Source of the DNA: Subtercola sp. Z020
GTDB taxonomy: Bacteria; Actinomycetota; Actinomycetes; Actinomycetales; Microbacteriaceae
Length of the DNA: 41,014 nt
NCBI RefSeq assembly: GCF_002931235.1
Contig: NZ_PSTT01000030.1
Location: forward strand, 1-41,014
Direction of reading: 5' to 3'
Within the stretch, counting starts at the first letter, position 1, and each line of letters opens with the position of its first letter. The position numbers and the translations under genes were made by a program. The notes under the pieces are model-generated. The model had not been told where the DNA came from, searched no databases, and worked only from the letters and a program-made list of their open reading frames with translations. Of this stretch, positions 17,455 through 26,687 are shown in pieces.

Positions 17455-18365
17455 TCGGCTCCGACGTCGTCTCCGACCCCGACTTCCGGGCGGGCTTCAT
17501 CTCGTTCGTCGGCCGCCCCAACGTGGGCAAGTCGACCCTGACCAACGCCCTCGTGGGGGAGAAGGTGGCGATCACCTCCTCGAAGCCGCAGACCACCCGT
17601 CGCGCGATCCGCGGCGTCGTGCACCGGCCCGACGGCCAGCTGATCCTCGTCGACACCCCCGGCATGCACCGGCCGCGCACGCTTCTGGGCGAGCGGCTGA
17701 ACGCCGTCGTGCAGACGACCCTCGGCGACGTCGACGTGATCGGGTTCTGCGTTCCGGCCGACGAGAAGCTCGGCCCGGGCGACCGCTTCATCAACGAGCA
17801 GCTCGATGCCTTCCCCGGCGCGAAGAAGGTGGCGATCGTCACCAAGATCGACGCGGCATCCCGGCCGGCCGTGGCAGAGCAGCTGCTGGCGATCTCCGAG
17901 CTCCGCAACTGGGAGGCGATCATCCCGATCTCCTCGACCAGCAACCTGCAGCTCGACATCCTGACCGCCGAGCTCATCAAACTGCTGCCGCGCTCAGAGA
18001 AGCTCTACCCCGACGACCAGACCACCGACGAGGGTCTCGAACAGCGCATCTCCGAGCTCATCCGCGAGGCGGCCCTCGAAGGTGTGCAGGATGAACTCCC
18101 GCACTCGATCGCCGTGACCATCGACGACATGATCGAGCGTGACGACCGCGACCTCGTCGAGATCTACGCCAACCTGTTCGTCGAGCGCGACAGCCAGAAG
18201 GGAATCATCATCGGCAAGTCGGGCGGGCGCCTCGGCGACGTCGGAGCCCGGGCGCGTGCCGCCATCGAGCCGCTGGTCGGCAAACAGGTCTTCCTGAGCA
18301 TCCGCGTCAAGGTCGCCAAGGACTGGCAGCGCGACGCCAAGCAACTGGGCAGGCTCGGGTTCTGA
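17451..18365 (+). CDS. era: GTPase Era
   Basis: Ras-like GTPase that binds the 3 prime end of 16S rRNA and checks 30S assembly. The 304-aa protein shows G1 GRPNVGKST (about residues 21-29), the switch region KPQTTRRAIRG, G3 DTPGMH and G4 TKID, then a C-terminal KH domain with GIIIGKSGGRLGDVGARAR. It starts in the ATGA overlap with the upstream CBS-domain gene and is the last gene of the HIT-phoH operon. Length and motif order are normal. Confidence 0.97.
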   Translation: MIGSDVVSDPDFRAGFISFVGRPNVGKSTLTNALVGEKVAITSSKPQTTRRAIRGVVHRPDGQLILVDTPGMHRPRTLLGERLNAVVQTTLGDVDVIGFCVPADEKLGPGDRFINEQLDAFPGAKKVAIVTKIDAASRPAVAEQLLAISELRNWEAIIPISSTSNLQLDILTAELIKLLPRSEKLYPDDQTTDEGLEQRISELIREAALEGVQDELPHSIAVTIDDMIERDDRDLVEIYANLFVERDSQKGIIIGKSGGRLGDVGARARAAIEPLVGKQVFLSIRVKVAKDWQRDAKQLGRLGF

Positions 18366-18388
18366 CCATCGGCCCGATCATTGACCGC

Positions 18389-18394
18389 TACCCT
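18389..18394 (+). promoter_or_regulatory. Leaderless -10 element of dapA
   Basis: TACCCT ends 6 bases before the GTG at 18401, with no ribosome binding site between. It lies only 24 bases after the era stop, so dapA has its own promoter rather than being the last gene of the era operon. Confidence 0.6.
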
Positions 18395-18400
18395 GTAACC

Positions 18401-19384
18401 GTGGCTGAATCGACAACCCCCAATCCGTTCGGCCAGGTGCTCGTCGCCCTGGTCACGCCGTTCACCGCCGACGGTGAAGTCGACTGGGCCAGCGTCGAGA
18501 AGCACATCGACAGTGTCATCACCGACGGGGCAGACGGCATCGTCGTCAGCGGAACCACGGGCGAGACCTCCACGCTCACCGACCCCGAGAAGATCCGGCT
18601 CGTCGAGGTCGCGAAGTCGGTCGCAGACGGCCGCGCCAAGATCATCACCGGCGGCGGCTCGAACGAGACCGCCCATGCCATGCAGCTCGCCAAACAGAGC
18701 GAGAAGGCGGGCGCCGACGGCAACCTCGTCGTGACGCCGTACTACAACAAGCCAACCCAGGCGGGTGTGCTGACGCACTTCCGCATGATCGCCGATGCGA
18801 CCGACCTGCCGGTCATCCTGTACGACATCCCCGGTCGCACCGGCATCCCGATCAGCTACGACACGATCCTGCGGGCGGCCAAGCACCCGAACATCCTGGC
18901 GATCAAAGACGCCAAGGGCGACTTCAGCGAGGTCAGCCGGGTGCTGAACCAGACCGACCTGATGTACTTCTCGGGCGATGACTCGAACGTGCTGCCGCAC
19001 CTCGCCATCGGGGCGACCGGCCTCATCGGCGTGACCAACAACATCGCCGCGCGCCCGTACCGCATCATGATCGACGCGGTGAACTCCGGCGATCTGGCCA
19101 CCGCCACCTCGATGCACCAGGCGCTCGAGCCCCTCGTGCGCGCGACCATGACGCACGTGCCCGGCACCGTCGCGGCCAAGTACATCCTGCACGGCCTCGG
19201 CCGCATCTCGAGCCCCCGCGTGCGGTTGCCCCTGGTCGGCCCCGAAGAGTGGGAAGCGGCGAAGATCGAAGACGAGATCGATCTCGTCAGGAGCATCCCC
19301 GGGGTCAGCTTCACCAACTTCCGTCCCGACCGAAATGCAGCCGCCGGTGGCGCGCTGCCCAAGATTCCCGGCACCACCCGCTAG
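18401..19384 (+). CDS. dapA: 4-hydroxy-tetrahydrodipicolinate synthase
   Basis: Condenses pyruvate with aspartate semialdehyde in the lysine and diaminopimelate pathway. The 327-aa TIM-barrel protein shows the pyruvate-binding GTTGETSTL, VTPYYNKPTQ, the catalytic tyrosine in ILYDIPGRTGIP, and the Schiff-base lysine in ILAIKDAKGD (Lys169). The GTG start fits the leaderless promoter and a conserved N-terminus (FGQVLVALVTPFTADGEVD). dapF, a later enzyme of the pathway, lies further down at 32952. RNase J follows at 49 bases. Confidence 0.96.
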   Translation: MAESTTPNPFGQVLVALVTPFTADGEVDWASVEKHIDSVITDGADGIVVSGTTGETSTLTDPEKIRLVEVAKSVADGRAKIITGGGSNETAHAMQLAKQSEKAGADGNLVVTPYYNKPTQAGVLTHFRMIADATDLPVILYDIPGRTGIPISYDTILRAAKHPNILAIKDAKGDFSEVSRVLNQTDLMYFSGDDSNVLPHLAIGATGLIGVTNNIAARPYRIMIDAVNSGDLATATSMHQALEPLVRATMTHVPGTVAAKYILHGLGRISSPRVRLPLVGPEEWEAAKIEDEIDLVRSIPGVSFTNFRPDRNAAAGGALPKIPGTTR

Positions 19385-19432
19385 AACGCGGAACCCATCA
19401 CAACTCCATACCCGAAGACTTGAGGAGGGCAT

Positions 19433-21109
19433 ATGCCCAACGCTTCATACGAACCACGTCCACTTGAGAAAGACACCCTGCGCGTCATCCCGATCGGCGG
19501 TCTCGGCGAGATCGGTCGCAACATGACCGTGTTCGAGATCAACGGCAAGCTGCTGATCGTCGACTGCGGCGTTCTCTTCCCCGAAGAGACCCAGCCCGGT
19601 GTCGACCTCATCCTGCCCGACTTCTCGCTGGTGAAGGACCGCCTGCGCGATGTCGTCGGCATCGTGCTCACGCACGGCCACGAAGACCACATCGGCGCCG
19701 TTCCCTACCTGCTGCGCCTGAAGAACGACATTCCCCTGATCGGCTCGGGCCTCACGCTCGCGCTCGTCGAGGCGAAGCTCAAAGAGCACCGCATCAAGCC
19801 CTACACCTTCCAGGTCGAAGAGGGCCAGATCGAGAAGATGGGCCCCTTCGAACTCGAGTTCGTGGCCGTGAACCACTCGATTCCGGATGCCCTGGCCGTC
19901 GCCATCAAGACCGTCGCCGGTGTCGTGCTGCACACCGGTGACTTCAAGATGGACCAGCTTCCGCTCGACAACCGCATCACCGACCTGCGCGCCTTCGCCC
20001 GTCTCGGCGAGGCCGGCGTCGACCTGTTCCTCTCGGACTCGACCAACGCAGACGTGCCCGGGTTCACCCCCTCCGAGCGCACGATCGGCCCCGTTCTCGA
20101 GAGCGTCATCGCCCGCGCCCCGCGCCGCGTCATCGTCGCCAGCTTCTCCTCGCACGTGCACCGCGTGCAGCAGGTTCTGGATGCCGCCCACGCCAACGGT
20201 CGCCGCGTGGCGCTGCTCGGCCGCTCCATGGTGCGCAACATGGGCATCGCTGAGGAGCTCGGCTACCTCAAGGTGCCCGACGGCGTGCTGGTGGACTTCA
20301 AGAAGGCCGGCGACATCCCCGACGACAAGATCGTCTACATGTCGACCGGTTCGCAGGGCGAGCCGATGGCCGTTCTCTCCCGCATGGCGAACCTCGAGCA
20401 CCAGATCGAGGTCGGCCCGGGCGACACCGTCATCCTCGCCTCCTCGCTCATCCCCGGCAACGAGAACGCGGTCTACCGCGTCATCAACGGCCTGACCAAG
20501 CTCGGCGCGACCGTCGTGCACAAGGGCAACGCGAAGGTGCACGTCTCCGGGCACGCCGCCGCGGGCGAACTGCTCTACTGCTACAACATCCTGAAGCCGA
20601 AGAACGTCATGCCGGTGCACGGCGAATACCGCCACCTCGTCGCGAACGCGCAGCTCGCCATCGAGACCGGCGTTCCTGCGCGCAACACGATCCTCGCCGA
20701 CGACGGAACCGTCATCGACCTGCGCGACGGCATCGCGACCGTCGTGGGCCAGTACGACCTCGGCTTCGTCTACGTCGACGGCCAGACCGTCGGCGAGGTG
20801 ACCGACGACGACCTCAAGGATCGTCTCGTGCTGAGCGAGGAGGGCTTCATCTCGGTCATCGTCGTCATCGAGGCCGGAACCGGCCGCATCGTCGTCGGCC
20901 CGGAGATCCACGCCAAGGGCTTCGCCGAAGACGACTCCGTCTTCGACAAAGTCAAGCCGAAGATCGCGGCGGCCCTGATCGAGGCCGTCGGCAACGGAAC
21001 GCGCGACACCCACGCCCTGCAGCAGGTGGTGCGTCGCACCGCCGGCCGCTGGGTGAACACCGCCTACCGTCGCCGCCCCATGATCGTGCCGGTCGTCATC
21101 GAGGCCTGA
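19433..21109 (+). CDS. rnj: Ribonuclease J
   Basis: Metallo-beta-lactamase/beta-CASP ribonuclease with endo- and 5 prime exonuclease activity in mRNA decay and rRNA processing. 558 aa, normal length. Metal motif LTHGHEDHIGAVPYLL, then VLHTGDFKMD, the beta-CASP region FLSDSTNAD, ASFSSHVHRVQQVLD, MSTGSQGEPMAVLSRM and VHVSGHAAAGEL, with a C-terminal domain ending RPMIVPVVIEA. The ATG has a strong ribosome binding site, GAGGAGGG at 19422-19429. In actinobacteria dapA-rnj is a recurrent pair. A hairpin terminator follows. Confidence 0.96.
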   Translation: MPNASYEPRPLEKDTLRVIPIGGLGEIGRNMTVFEINGKLLIVDCGVLFPEETQPGVDLILPDFSLVKDRLRDVVGIVLTHGHEDHIGAVPYLLRLKNDIPLIGSGLTLALVEAKLKEHRIKPYTFQVEEGQIEKMGPFELEFVAVNHSIPDALAVAIKTVAGVVLHTGDFKMDQLPLDNRITDLRAFARLGEAGVDLFLSDSTNADVPGFTPSERTIGPVLESVIARAPRRVIVASFSSHVHRVQQVLDAAHANGRRVALLGRSMVRNMGIAEELGYLKVPDGVLVDFKKAGDIPDDKIVYMSTGSQGEPMAVLSRMANLEHQIEVGPGDTVILASSLIPGNENAVYRVINGLTKLGATVVHKGNAKVHVSGHAAAGELLYCYNILKPKNVMPVHGEYRHLVANAQLAIETGVPARNTILADDGTVIDLRDGIATVVGQYDLGFVYVDGQTVGEVTDDDLKDRLVLSEEGFISVIVVIEAGTGRIVVGPEIHAKGFAEDDSVFDKVKPKIAAALIEAVGNGTRDTHALQQVVRRTAGRWVNTAYRRRPMIVPVVIEA

Positions 21110-21133
21110 TCCCGCTCGTCCCTTCGTGCGGTG

Positions 21134-21160
21134 GGCCCGTTCGCGTAATGCGAGCGGGCC
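21134..21160 (+). terminator. Probable terminator after RNase J gene
   Basis: GGCCCGTTCGC (21134-21144), loop GTAAT, and GCGAGCGGGCC (21150-21160) form an 11-bp stem with one G-T wobble. Only a weak T stretch follows (TTCGG), so termination may be partial. Confidence 0.65.
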
Positions 21161-21278
21161 TTCGGCGTCTCTGCCCTCCTTTCACGAAATTGGAAGTTGT
21201 TTCGAAAGTCCCGTAATGCCAGGCAGGAATCCGACTCTCTCTCCATGACAGCTATTCCTCCTTACAGAAGGCACTCAC

Positions 21279-21785
21279 ATGACACGAAAACTCACCCTGC
21301 TGGCCTCGGCTGCTCTGACGACCGCAGCGGTAGCGTCGCTCATCTTCAGCGGCACGGAATCAGCTTCGGCCAAGCCGATCCATCCACGCTCGGACTCCTA
21401 TCTTTCATTCGTCGTGCCGATCGACCCAACGGCACCTAATGCGCCGATAAGGGCTTCCGGGCAGGGGAATCTTTTCTGGCTACAGGAAGACGACCCTAAG
21501 TCTTACAGTGTCGCCATCTCATGTGATGACGGCGCAACGATTCCGGTGAGGATGCTCTACAACCTCGCCCGTGGGCACTCCGTCGACTATCTCGCGGAGT
21601 TTCCCGTAGCCGAGCAAGGCCACACGTGCACCCTGCATGGTCGGGCTCCCTGGGAACGTACTCTGCTTTTCTCGACGCCACGACTTGAGTTCTACGGCAC
21701 CAATCATTTCCTCCGAATGGACAGTTCCCCGATTCCTGTCTACGACTATCCCGGCGCGACCGACGAGACTGAGTCGGCGGAATAG
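21279..21785 (+). CDS. Small exported protein, paralogue A of a three-gene cluster
   Basis: 168-aa protein of unknown function. A signal peptide is clear: MTRKLTLLASAALTTAAVAS followed by a likely cleavage after residue 31 (SASA before KP). The mature part has FVVP at 44-47, SYSVAISC ending in Cys82 and FPVAEQGHTC ending in Cys117, the only two cysteines. Both downstream neighbours have the same elements at nearly the same spacing. Unlike them, the C-terminus is acidic (ATDETESAE) and lacks the GGL ending. AGAAGG lies 6 bases before the ATG. Base composition is lower than the neighbours (104 G+C of 180 in 21421-21600). Likely extracytoplasmic with one disulfide. I do not recognise a named family. 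Confidence 0.85.
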   Translation: MTRKLTLLASAALTTAAVASLIFSGTESASAKPIHPRSDSYLSFVVPIDPTAPNAPIRASGQGNLFWLQEDDPKSYSVAISCDDGATIPVRMLYNLARGHSVDYLAEFPVAEQGHTCTLHGRAPWERTLLFSTPRLEFYGTNHFLRMDSSPIPVYDYPGATDETESAE

Positions 21786-21904
21786 CAACCACGCGCCGAC
21801 CCCAGGCGGTCTTCCGTGGGCTGACGCTCCCGACCGCGAACGCTGATCAGTCGGTGTCTCGTTTCGGAGCAGGCATTTGGTGATCGTCGATCTACTACCG
21901 AGCA

Positions 21905-21920
21905 CACAGATGCGTCTGTG
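21905..21920. promoter_or_regulatory. Inverted repeat upstream of the second exported-protein gene
   Basis: CACAGA-TGCG-TCTGTG is a perfect 6-bp inverted repeat with a 4-base loop, 57 bases before the ATG at 21977. It could be an operator or a weak terminator of the preceding gene; no T run follows. Confidence 0.4.
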
Positions 21921-21976
21921 CGATTTGTGGAAATGCGCAAGATCCGCGGTCGCTTGAGATATACGGAAGGACGCTC

Positions 21977-22498
21977 ATGTCACAAATCATCCGCCATCTA
22001 TCTGCAGTTGCCTTTGCTGGCGTTGGAGGCCTCGCGCTCGTCGTCGGCGGCGCTGCCGTGGGAGCCAGCGCGGCGCCGCTTCCGACGACGTTGCAAACGC
22101 CGACGGCGCCGCCGGCCAGCGGATACACCTACGCCGCCTTCGTCGTACCGAGCGCAGCGCAGAACGGTGGCGCGGCGTATGTTCCCGTCGAGGGAGCGAT
22201 CGACGGCGCCGGGAGCAGCTACCGCCTCGCCGACTACAGCGTGCGGCTGGTCTGCAACAGCTCGAGCTTTTATCCGGTCAACCTGACCACGTTCGGCGGT
22301 GGCTCCATTGCCTTTTCGTCGCTGGTGCCGATCACCGAGGCCGGTCATACCTGTTACCTGACCGCAGCATCGGCGATCTCCTCCCAGCGCATCGACTTCG
22401 CACCCAGCCAGACCTCCTTCGCGGGCGGGCTTCTACCGACCGCCGTGGTGCGCGCATCCTCCCGTATCGTCAACCGCTCGGCTGCAGGAGGGCTGTGA
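21977..22498 (+). CDS. Small exported protein, paralogue B
   Basis: 173-aa protein of unknown function with a signal peptide (hydrophobic residues 8-31, likely cleavage ASA before AP near 32/33). It then has a Pro/Thr-rich stretch, FVVP at 55-58, ADYSVRLVC ending in Cys93 and VPITEAGHTC ending in Cys126, and the C-terminal RIVNRSAAGGL. The Cys-Cys spacing is 33 residues, as in the next gene. The ribosome binding site GGAAGGA (21964-21970) is 6 bases upstream. GC content is like the chromosome (42 of 60 in 22081-22140), unlike the first gene of the cluster. The stop overlaps the next start. Likely secreted or surface-associated; no enzyme motif is visible. Confidence 0.87.
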   Translation: MSQIIRHLSAVAFAGVGGLALVVGGAAVGASAAPLPTTLQTPTAPPASGYTYAAFVVPSAAQNGGAAYVPVEGAIDGAGSSYRLADYSVRLVCNSSSFYPVNLTTFGGGSIAFSSLVPITEAGHTCYLTAASAISSQRIDFAPSQTSFAGGLLPTAVVRASSRIVNRSAAGGL

Positions 22499-22962
22499 TG
22501 CGCGCCTTCATCTCCGTGCTCGTGGGCTTTCTGTGCTTCAGCGTCCTCCCGGTCGCCGCCCAGCCCGCGATCGCGTCACCAGCATCGACCGTCGTCGGCG
22601 AGTCCGTTTTCATCGTTCCCGCACAGACGGCTTCGTTCGACCACATCCCGGTCGTGGGGATGCTCGAGAGAGCCAGTCTCGGCGCGCGGCCAGCGGACTA
22701 CTCGGTGCGTCTGGTCTGTTCCACGGGGCGTACCTTTGACGCCTCGGTCTCGATGCCGCGCTCGGGCGGGCTGCCGTTCGATGCGGCACTTCCCCTCAGC
22801 GAAGTGGGCGCGACCTGTGGGGTCGTCGCCACGACGACCAACCCGGGCCAGACCTTCTCCTTCTACCGGCCCGACGTGCGCCCGTCGACGGGTTCTGGCT
22901 CGGTCTCGTCGGTGCGCCTCCGCGCCATGATCGTGAATCACTCCGGGAACGGCGGGCTGTGA
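22498..22962 (+). CDS. Small exported protein, paralogue C
   Basis: 154-aa protein of unknown function. Signal peptide at residues 1-26 (hydrophobic LVGFLCFSVLPVA, likely cleavage AIA before SP). It then has FIVP at 38-41, ADYSVRLVC ending in Cys74 and LPLSEVGATC ending in Cys107, and the C-terminal MIVNHSGNGGL. ADYSVRLVC is identical in the preceding gene. The ATG at 22498 is preferred over the overlapping GTG at 22495 because AGGAGGG (22486-22492) is then 5 bases away. It shares one base with the upstream stop, so the two are translationally coupled. Function not known. Confidence 0.86.
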   Translation: MRAFISVLVGFLCFSVLPVAAQPAIASPASTVVGESVFIVPAQTASFDHIPVVGMLERASLGARPADYSVRLVCSTGRTFDASVSMPRSGGLPFDAALPLSEVGATCGVVATTTNPGQTFSFYRPDVRPSTGSGSVSSVRLRAMIVNHSGNGGL

Positions 22963-23014
22963 GCGCAAATGGGGGCGCACGGTGCGCCGCGGGGGCGGTG
23001 ACGGTGGAGGCCAG

Positions 23015-23020
23015 TAGCGT
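23015..23020 (+). promoter_or_regulatory. Leaderless -10 element of ftsK
   Basis: TAGCGT ends 6 bases before the ATG at 23027. The intervening GGACGC is not a ribosome binding site. Confidence 0.6.
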
Positions 23021-23026
23021 GGACGC

Positions 23027-26000
23027 ATGGCTACGAGTACCAGGGCGAACTCCCGTGCCCGCGGCAGCGCGGGTGGCACCGGCAACGGCGCGAACGCGAA
23101 TCGCCGCGCGCCCGCCAAAGCACCCGCGAAGGCGCCGGTGAAGCAGCAGGCCACCGCGACCCAGAAGACTCTCAAGTACCCGGTCGAGAACGACGGCCCG
23201 GGCATCTTCACCACGATTTGGCTCGGTATGGCGCACCTCGCGGGCGGCGCGGCGCGCGCCTTCGGGCACGAGAAGCTTGCGAAAGACGAGCGACGCGACG
23301 GTTTTCCATTCCTGCTCTTCCTGCTGGCCGTGGCGGGAGCCGTCATCGAGTGGTTCCTCGTCGCGAGCCCGGTCGCCAACCTGCTCGACGCGTACTCCTT
23401 CGGCGGCCTGTTCGGCCGTGTGGCCTATGCGCTGCCGGTCATCATGCTGCTGCTCGCTATCTGGTTGTTCCGGCATCCGAATTCCGTCGACGACAACGGG
23501 CGGATCGGCATCGGGCTCGGCATCCTGCTGCTCATGGTCTCGGGCCTCTGCCACATCTTCAGCGCCCAGCCGTCGCCCGCGCAGGGCATGGAGACGCTGG
23601 CGACCGCCGGGGGAGTGTTCGGCTGGGTGATCGCGGCGCCCCTGATCGCCATCATCACGCCGATCGGGGCGACCATCGTCGTCTGCGCGCTGCTCGTTCT
23701 CTCGCTCTTCATCATCACGAAGACGCCACCGAACAAGGTCGCACAGCGCTCCCGCGAGCTCTACGCCTACCTCTTCGGCGCCGCGTTCGGCGAAGCACCC
23801 GAGTCACGGGACGACCGCGAAGGTCGCGAGCCGAAGGTGCCGCGCGCGGGCAAGGGCGCATCGAGCGCAGGCCAGACGGGCGACCTCGAACTCGACATCG
23901 ACCCCGCCGACGACGAATCGCTTCCCTGGTGGCGACGCAACAAGAGCGGTCGCGAAGAAGACCCCGCCTTCGACTCTCCGATCATCCCGACCGACTCGGT
24001 CAAGCCCGCTCCGATCCACATCGAGGATCGAACGCCGCCCACGGAGATCATCGATCGCACGATCGACGAGAGCCGCGGGTTCGACGCCGTGCTGGGCGAC
24101 ATGGAGGCCGCCGAGCAGGCCGTCAGGCGTTTCACCGGCGAGATCCTGCCCGGCTCGAAGTCGGCCACGGGCATCCGTGACGACGCGGCCGGCGACAGTG
24201 CCTCGTTCACGGGTGTGCTCTTCGGCGACGCGCCGGGTGGCGCAGGCACCGGTGCCGGTGCTGCCGCCGCTGCCGGTGCCGCCGGTGCCGCATCTTCCCT
24301 GGGCGGCGCGGCGGCCGGGGGAGTCCCCGCGACGCAACCGTTCCCCACGGCGGCGACAGCGGTTCCGGATGCCCTTCCCGGCCTGTCGCCCGACGACACG
24401 TTCATCCCCCTCGCCGAGGTGAAAGAGCTCGAGGCGCAGAACTACTCGCTCCCACCGGTGGGCAGCCTCGCGCTCGGCGAGCCGTCGAAGGCCCGCTCGC
24501 AGGCGAACGACGACATCGTGCGGGCGCTCACCGACGTGCTCTCGCAGTTCCAGGTGGATGCGAAGGTCACCGGCTTCTCGCGCGGCCCGACCGTGACCCG
24601 CTACGAGATCGAGCTCGGCCCGGGCGTGAAGGTCGAGCGCGTCACGGCGCTCAGCAAGAACCTGTCGTACGCGGTCGCGAGCAACGAGGTGCGCATCCTC
24701 TCGCCGATCCCCGGGCGGAGCGCCATCGGCATCGAGATCCCGAACACCGATCGGGAGATCGTCGTGCTCGGCGACGTGCTGCGTTCGGCGAAGGCCACCA
24801 ACGACACGCACCCGATGACGATCGGCGTGGGCAAAGACGTCGAGGGCAAGTTCATCATCGCGAACCTCGCGAAGATGCCCCACCTCCTCGTCGCCGGTTC
24901 GACGGGTTCGGGCAAGTCGAGCTTCGTCAACTCCATGGTCACGAGCATCCTGATGCGCGCCACGCCTGCCGAGGTGCGCATGGTGCTCATCGACCCGAAG
25001 CGCGTGGAACTCACCGCCTACCAGGGAGTGCCCCATCTGATCACCCCCATCATCACGAACCCGAAGAAGGCCGCCGAAGCGCTGGCCTGGGTCGTGAAGG
25101 AGATGGACATGCGGTACGACGACCTCGAGAGCTTCGGGTTCCGTCACATCGACGACTTCAACCGCGCGGTCGTGAACGGGGAGATCATCCTCCCGCCCGG
25201 GAGCAGCCGGGTGCTGAAGCCGTACCCTTACCTCCTGATCGTGGTCGACGAGCTCGCCGACCTGATGATGGTGGCGCCGAGGGATGTCGAAGACTCGATC
25301 GTGCGTATCACACAGCTGGCACGGGCATCCGGAATCCACCTCGTGCTGGCGACCCAGCGACCGAGTGTCGACGTCGTAACCGGCCTGATCAAGGCCAACG
25401 TGCCGTCGCGCCTGGCTTTCGCCGTGACGAGTGTCACCGACTCCCGCGTCATCCTCGACCAGCCGGGAGCCGACAAGCTCATCGGGCAGGGTGACGCGCT
25501 GTTCCTGCCGATGGGGGCGTCGAAGTCGATCCGCGTTCAGGGTGCGTGGGTGAGCGAGACCGAGATCGCAAAGGTGGTCGAGCACGTCACGCGGCAGGCC
25601 CGCCCGGAATACCGGCAGGATGTCACGGTCGCCGCGGCCTCCAAGCAGATCGACTCCGACATCGGCGACGACCTCGAGGTGCTGCTGCAGGCGGCCGAGC
25701 TGATCGTGTCGACCCAGTTCGGCTCGACGTCGATGCTGCAGCGCAAGCTGAAGGTCGGCTTCGCGAAGGCCGGTCGCCTGATGGATCTGCTCGAATCGCG
25801 CGAGATCGTCGGCGCCTCCGAGGGGTCGAAGGCCCGCGACGTGCTCGTCACGCCGGACCAGCTGCCGCAGGTGCTCGCGATGCTGCGCGGGTCGGATGTC
25901 GCGGGCTCCGCGTCGGCGGGTTCCTCTCCTGCACAGCCCACGCCGGCCCCCGAGTCTGCACACATGGAGTACGGCGACCCTCTCGCCGAACCGGGCTCCG

Positions 26001-26062
26001 AGTATCCTGAGGTGGAGGGCGACGCCGACGAAGACGCGTGGGGCCTCACCGGCAGAGAGTAG
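23027..26062 (+). CDS. ftsK: DNA translocase FtsK
   Basis: Septal DNA pump that clears chromosomes from the division plane and activates XerCD. The 1011-aa layout is a basic Ala-rich N-terminus, a four-helix membrane domain (about residues 95-230), and an acidic then Ala/Gly-rich linker (about 240-460, including a run of Ala and Gly near 405-430). The RecA-like motor follows (about 490-870), with Walker [15 protein letters not shown] near 624, [38 protein letters not shown] and [18 protein letters not shown]. The C-terminal gamma winged helix (about 882-945) reads [20 protein letters not shown] and recognises orienting DNA sequences. It is preceded by a leaderless promoter and followed 4 bases later by pgsA. 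Confidence 0.97.
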   Translation: MATSTRANSRARGSAGGTGNGANANRRAPAKAPAKAPVKQQATATQKTLKYPVENDGPGIFTTIWLGMAHLAGGAARAFGHEKLAKDERRDGFPFLLFLLAVAGAVIEWFLVASPVANLLDAYSFGGLFGRVAYALPVIMLLLAIWLFRHPNSVDDNGRIGIGLGILLLMVSGLCHIFSAQPSPAQGMETLATAGGVFGWVIAAPLIAIITPIGATIVVCALLVLSLFIITKTPPNKVAQRSRELYAYLFGAAFGEAPESRDDREGREPKVPRAGKGASSAGQTGDLELDIDPADDESLPWWRRNKSGREEDPAFDSPIIPTDSVKPAPIHIEDRTPPTEIIDRTIDESRGFDAVLGDMEAAEQAVRRFTGEILPGSKSATGIRDDAAGDSASFTGVLFGDAPGGAGTGAGAAAAAGAAGAASSLGGAAAGGVPATQPFPTAATAVPDALPGLSPDDTFIPLAEVKELEAQNYSLPPVGSLALGEPSKARSQANDDIVRALTDVLSQFQVDAKVTGFSRGPTVTRYEIELGPGVKVERVTALSKNLSYAVASNEVRILSPIPGRSAIGIEIPNTDREIVVLGDVLRSAKATNDTHPMTIGVGKDVEGKFIIANLAKMPHLLVAGSTGSGKSSFVNSMVTSILMRATPAEVRMVLIDPKRVELTAYQGVPHLITPIITNPKKAAEALAWVVKEMDMRYDDLESFGFRHIDDFNRAVVNGEIILPPGSSRVLKPYPYLLIVVDELADLMMVAPRDVEDSIVRITQLARASGIHLVLATQRPSVDVVTGLIKANVPSRLAFAVTSVTDSRVILDQPGADKLIGQGDALFLPMGASKSIRVQGAWVSETEIAKVVEHVTRQARPEYRQDVTVAAASKQIDSDIGDDLEVLLQAAELIVSTQFGSTSMLQRKLKVGFAKAGRLMDLLESREIVGASEGSKARDVLVTPDQLPQVLAMLRGSDVAGSASAGSSPAQPTPAPESAHMEYGDPLAEPGSEYPEVEGDADEDAWGLTGRE

Positions 26063-26066
26063 TGAC

Positions 26067-26687
26067 ATGACCGTTTCGCCCGACGCGCAGGCTGCACCCG
26101 CAGCGCGTTCCAGCAACTGGAACCTTCCGAACGCGATCACGATCGTGCGCATCCTGCTGGCGCCCGTCTTCTTCTGGATGCTGTTGGCCGACAATGGCGC
26201 CGACGGTGTCGTGCGCTATCTCGCAGCCATTCTCTTCATCCTCGCCATCGCGACCGACGGTGTCGACGGCCATCTCGCACGCAAGAACAACCAGGTCACC
26301 GACCTCGGCAAGATCCTCGACCCGATCGCCGACAAGGTGCTGACGGGTGCTGCGCTCGTCGGCCTGTCGATCCTGGCCGAGCTGCCCTGGTGGGTGACGA
26401 TCATCATCCTGGTACGCGAAGTCGGCATCACGGTGTTCCGGTTCGCCGTGATCAAGCGCCGGGTGATCCCGGCGTCCCGCGGTGGCAAGCTGAAGACGCT
26501 GGCGCAGTCCATCGCGATCTCGCTGGCCCTTCTGCCGCTCTGGGTTCCGCTCGGCGACTGGATGTTCGTGGTCAACGCCGTCTTCATGTCGATCGCCTTC
26601 GTGCTGACGGTCATCACCGGGCTCGACTACCTCTACCAAGACGCGAAGCTGAACCGGGCGGCGAAGTCCGGGAGTTCGCCCGCGTGA
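26067..26687 (+). CDS. pgsA: CDP-diacylglycerol-glycerol-3-phosphate 3-phosphatidyltransferase
   Basis: Membrane enzyme making phosphatidylglycerophosphate, the first committed step to phosphatidylglycerol and cardiolipin. The 206-aa protein starts MTVSPDAQ, continues with NLPNAITIVRILLAPVF, and carries the complete CDP-alcohol phosphotransferase motif DGxxAR(8)GxxxDxxxD as DGHLARKNNQVTDLGKILD followed by PIAD. Several hydrophobic helices follow. Related enzymes using inositol phosphate share the motif, so the substrate is inferred from context (ftsK-pgsA-pncC is the usual actinobacterial order). The start lies 4 bases after ftsK and the stop overlaps pncC in GTGA. Confidence 0.9.
   Translation: MTVSPDAQAAPAARSSNWNLPNAITIVRILLAPVFFWMLLADNGADGVVRYLAAILFILAIATDGVDGHLARKNNQVTDLGKILDPIADKVLTGAALVGLSILAELPWWVTIIILVREVGITVFRFAVIKRRVIPASRGGKLKTLAQSIAISLALLPLWVPLGDWMFVVNAVFMSIAFVLTVITGLDYLYQDAKLNRAAKSGSSPA

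Noticed and set aside
22974-22988. Hairpin GGCGCAC-G-GTGCGCC after the third exported-protein gene
   Set aside because: With a realistic loop only a 5-bp stem remains and there is no T run, so I did not call a terminator.
23804-26194. 796-codon minus-strand open frame antisense to ftsK
   Set aside because: It consists of His/Asp/Arg/Leu-rich sequence typical of reverse-strand GC bias, and ftsK is complete on the plus strand.
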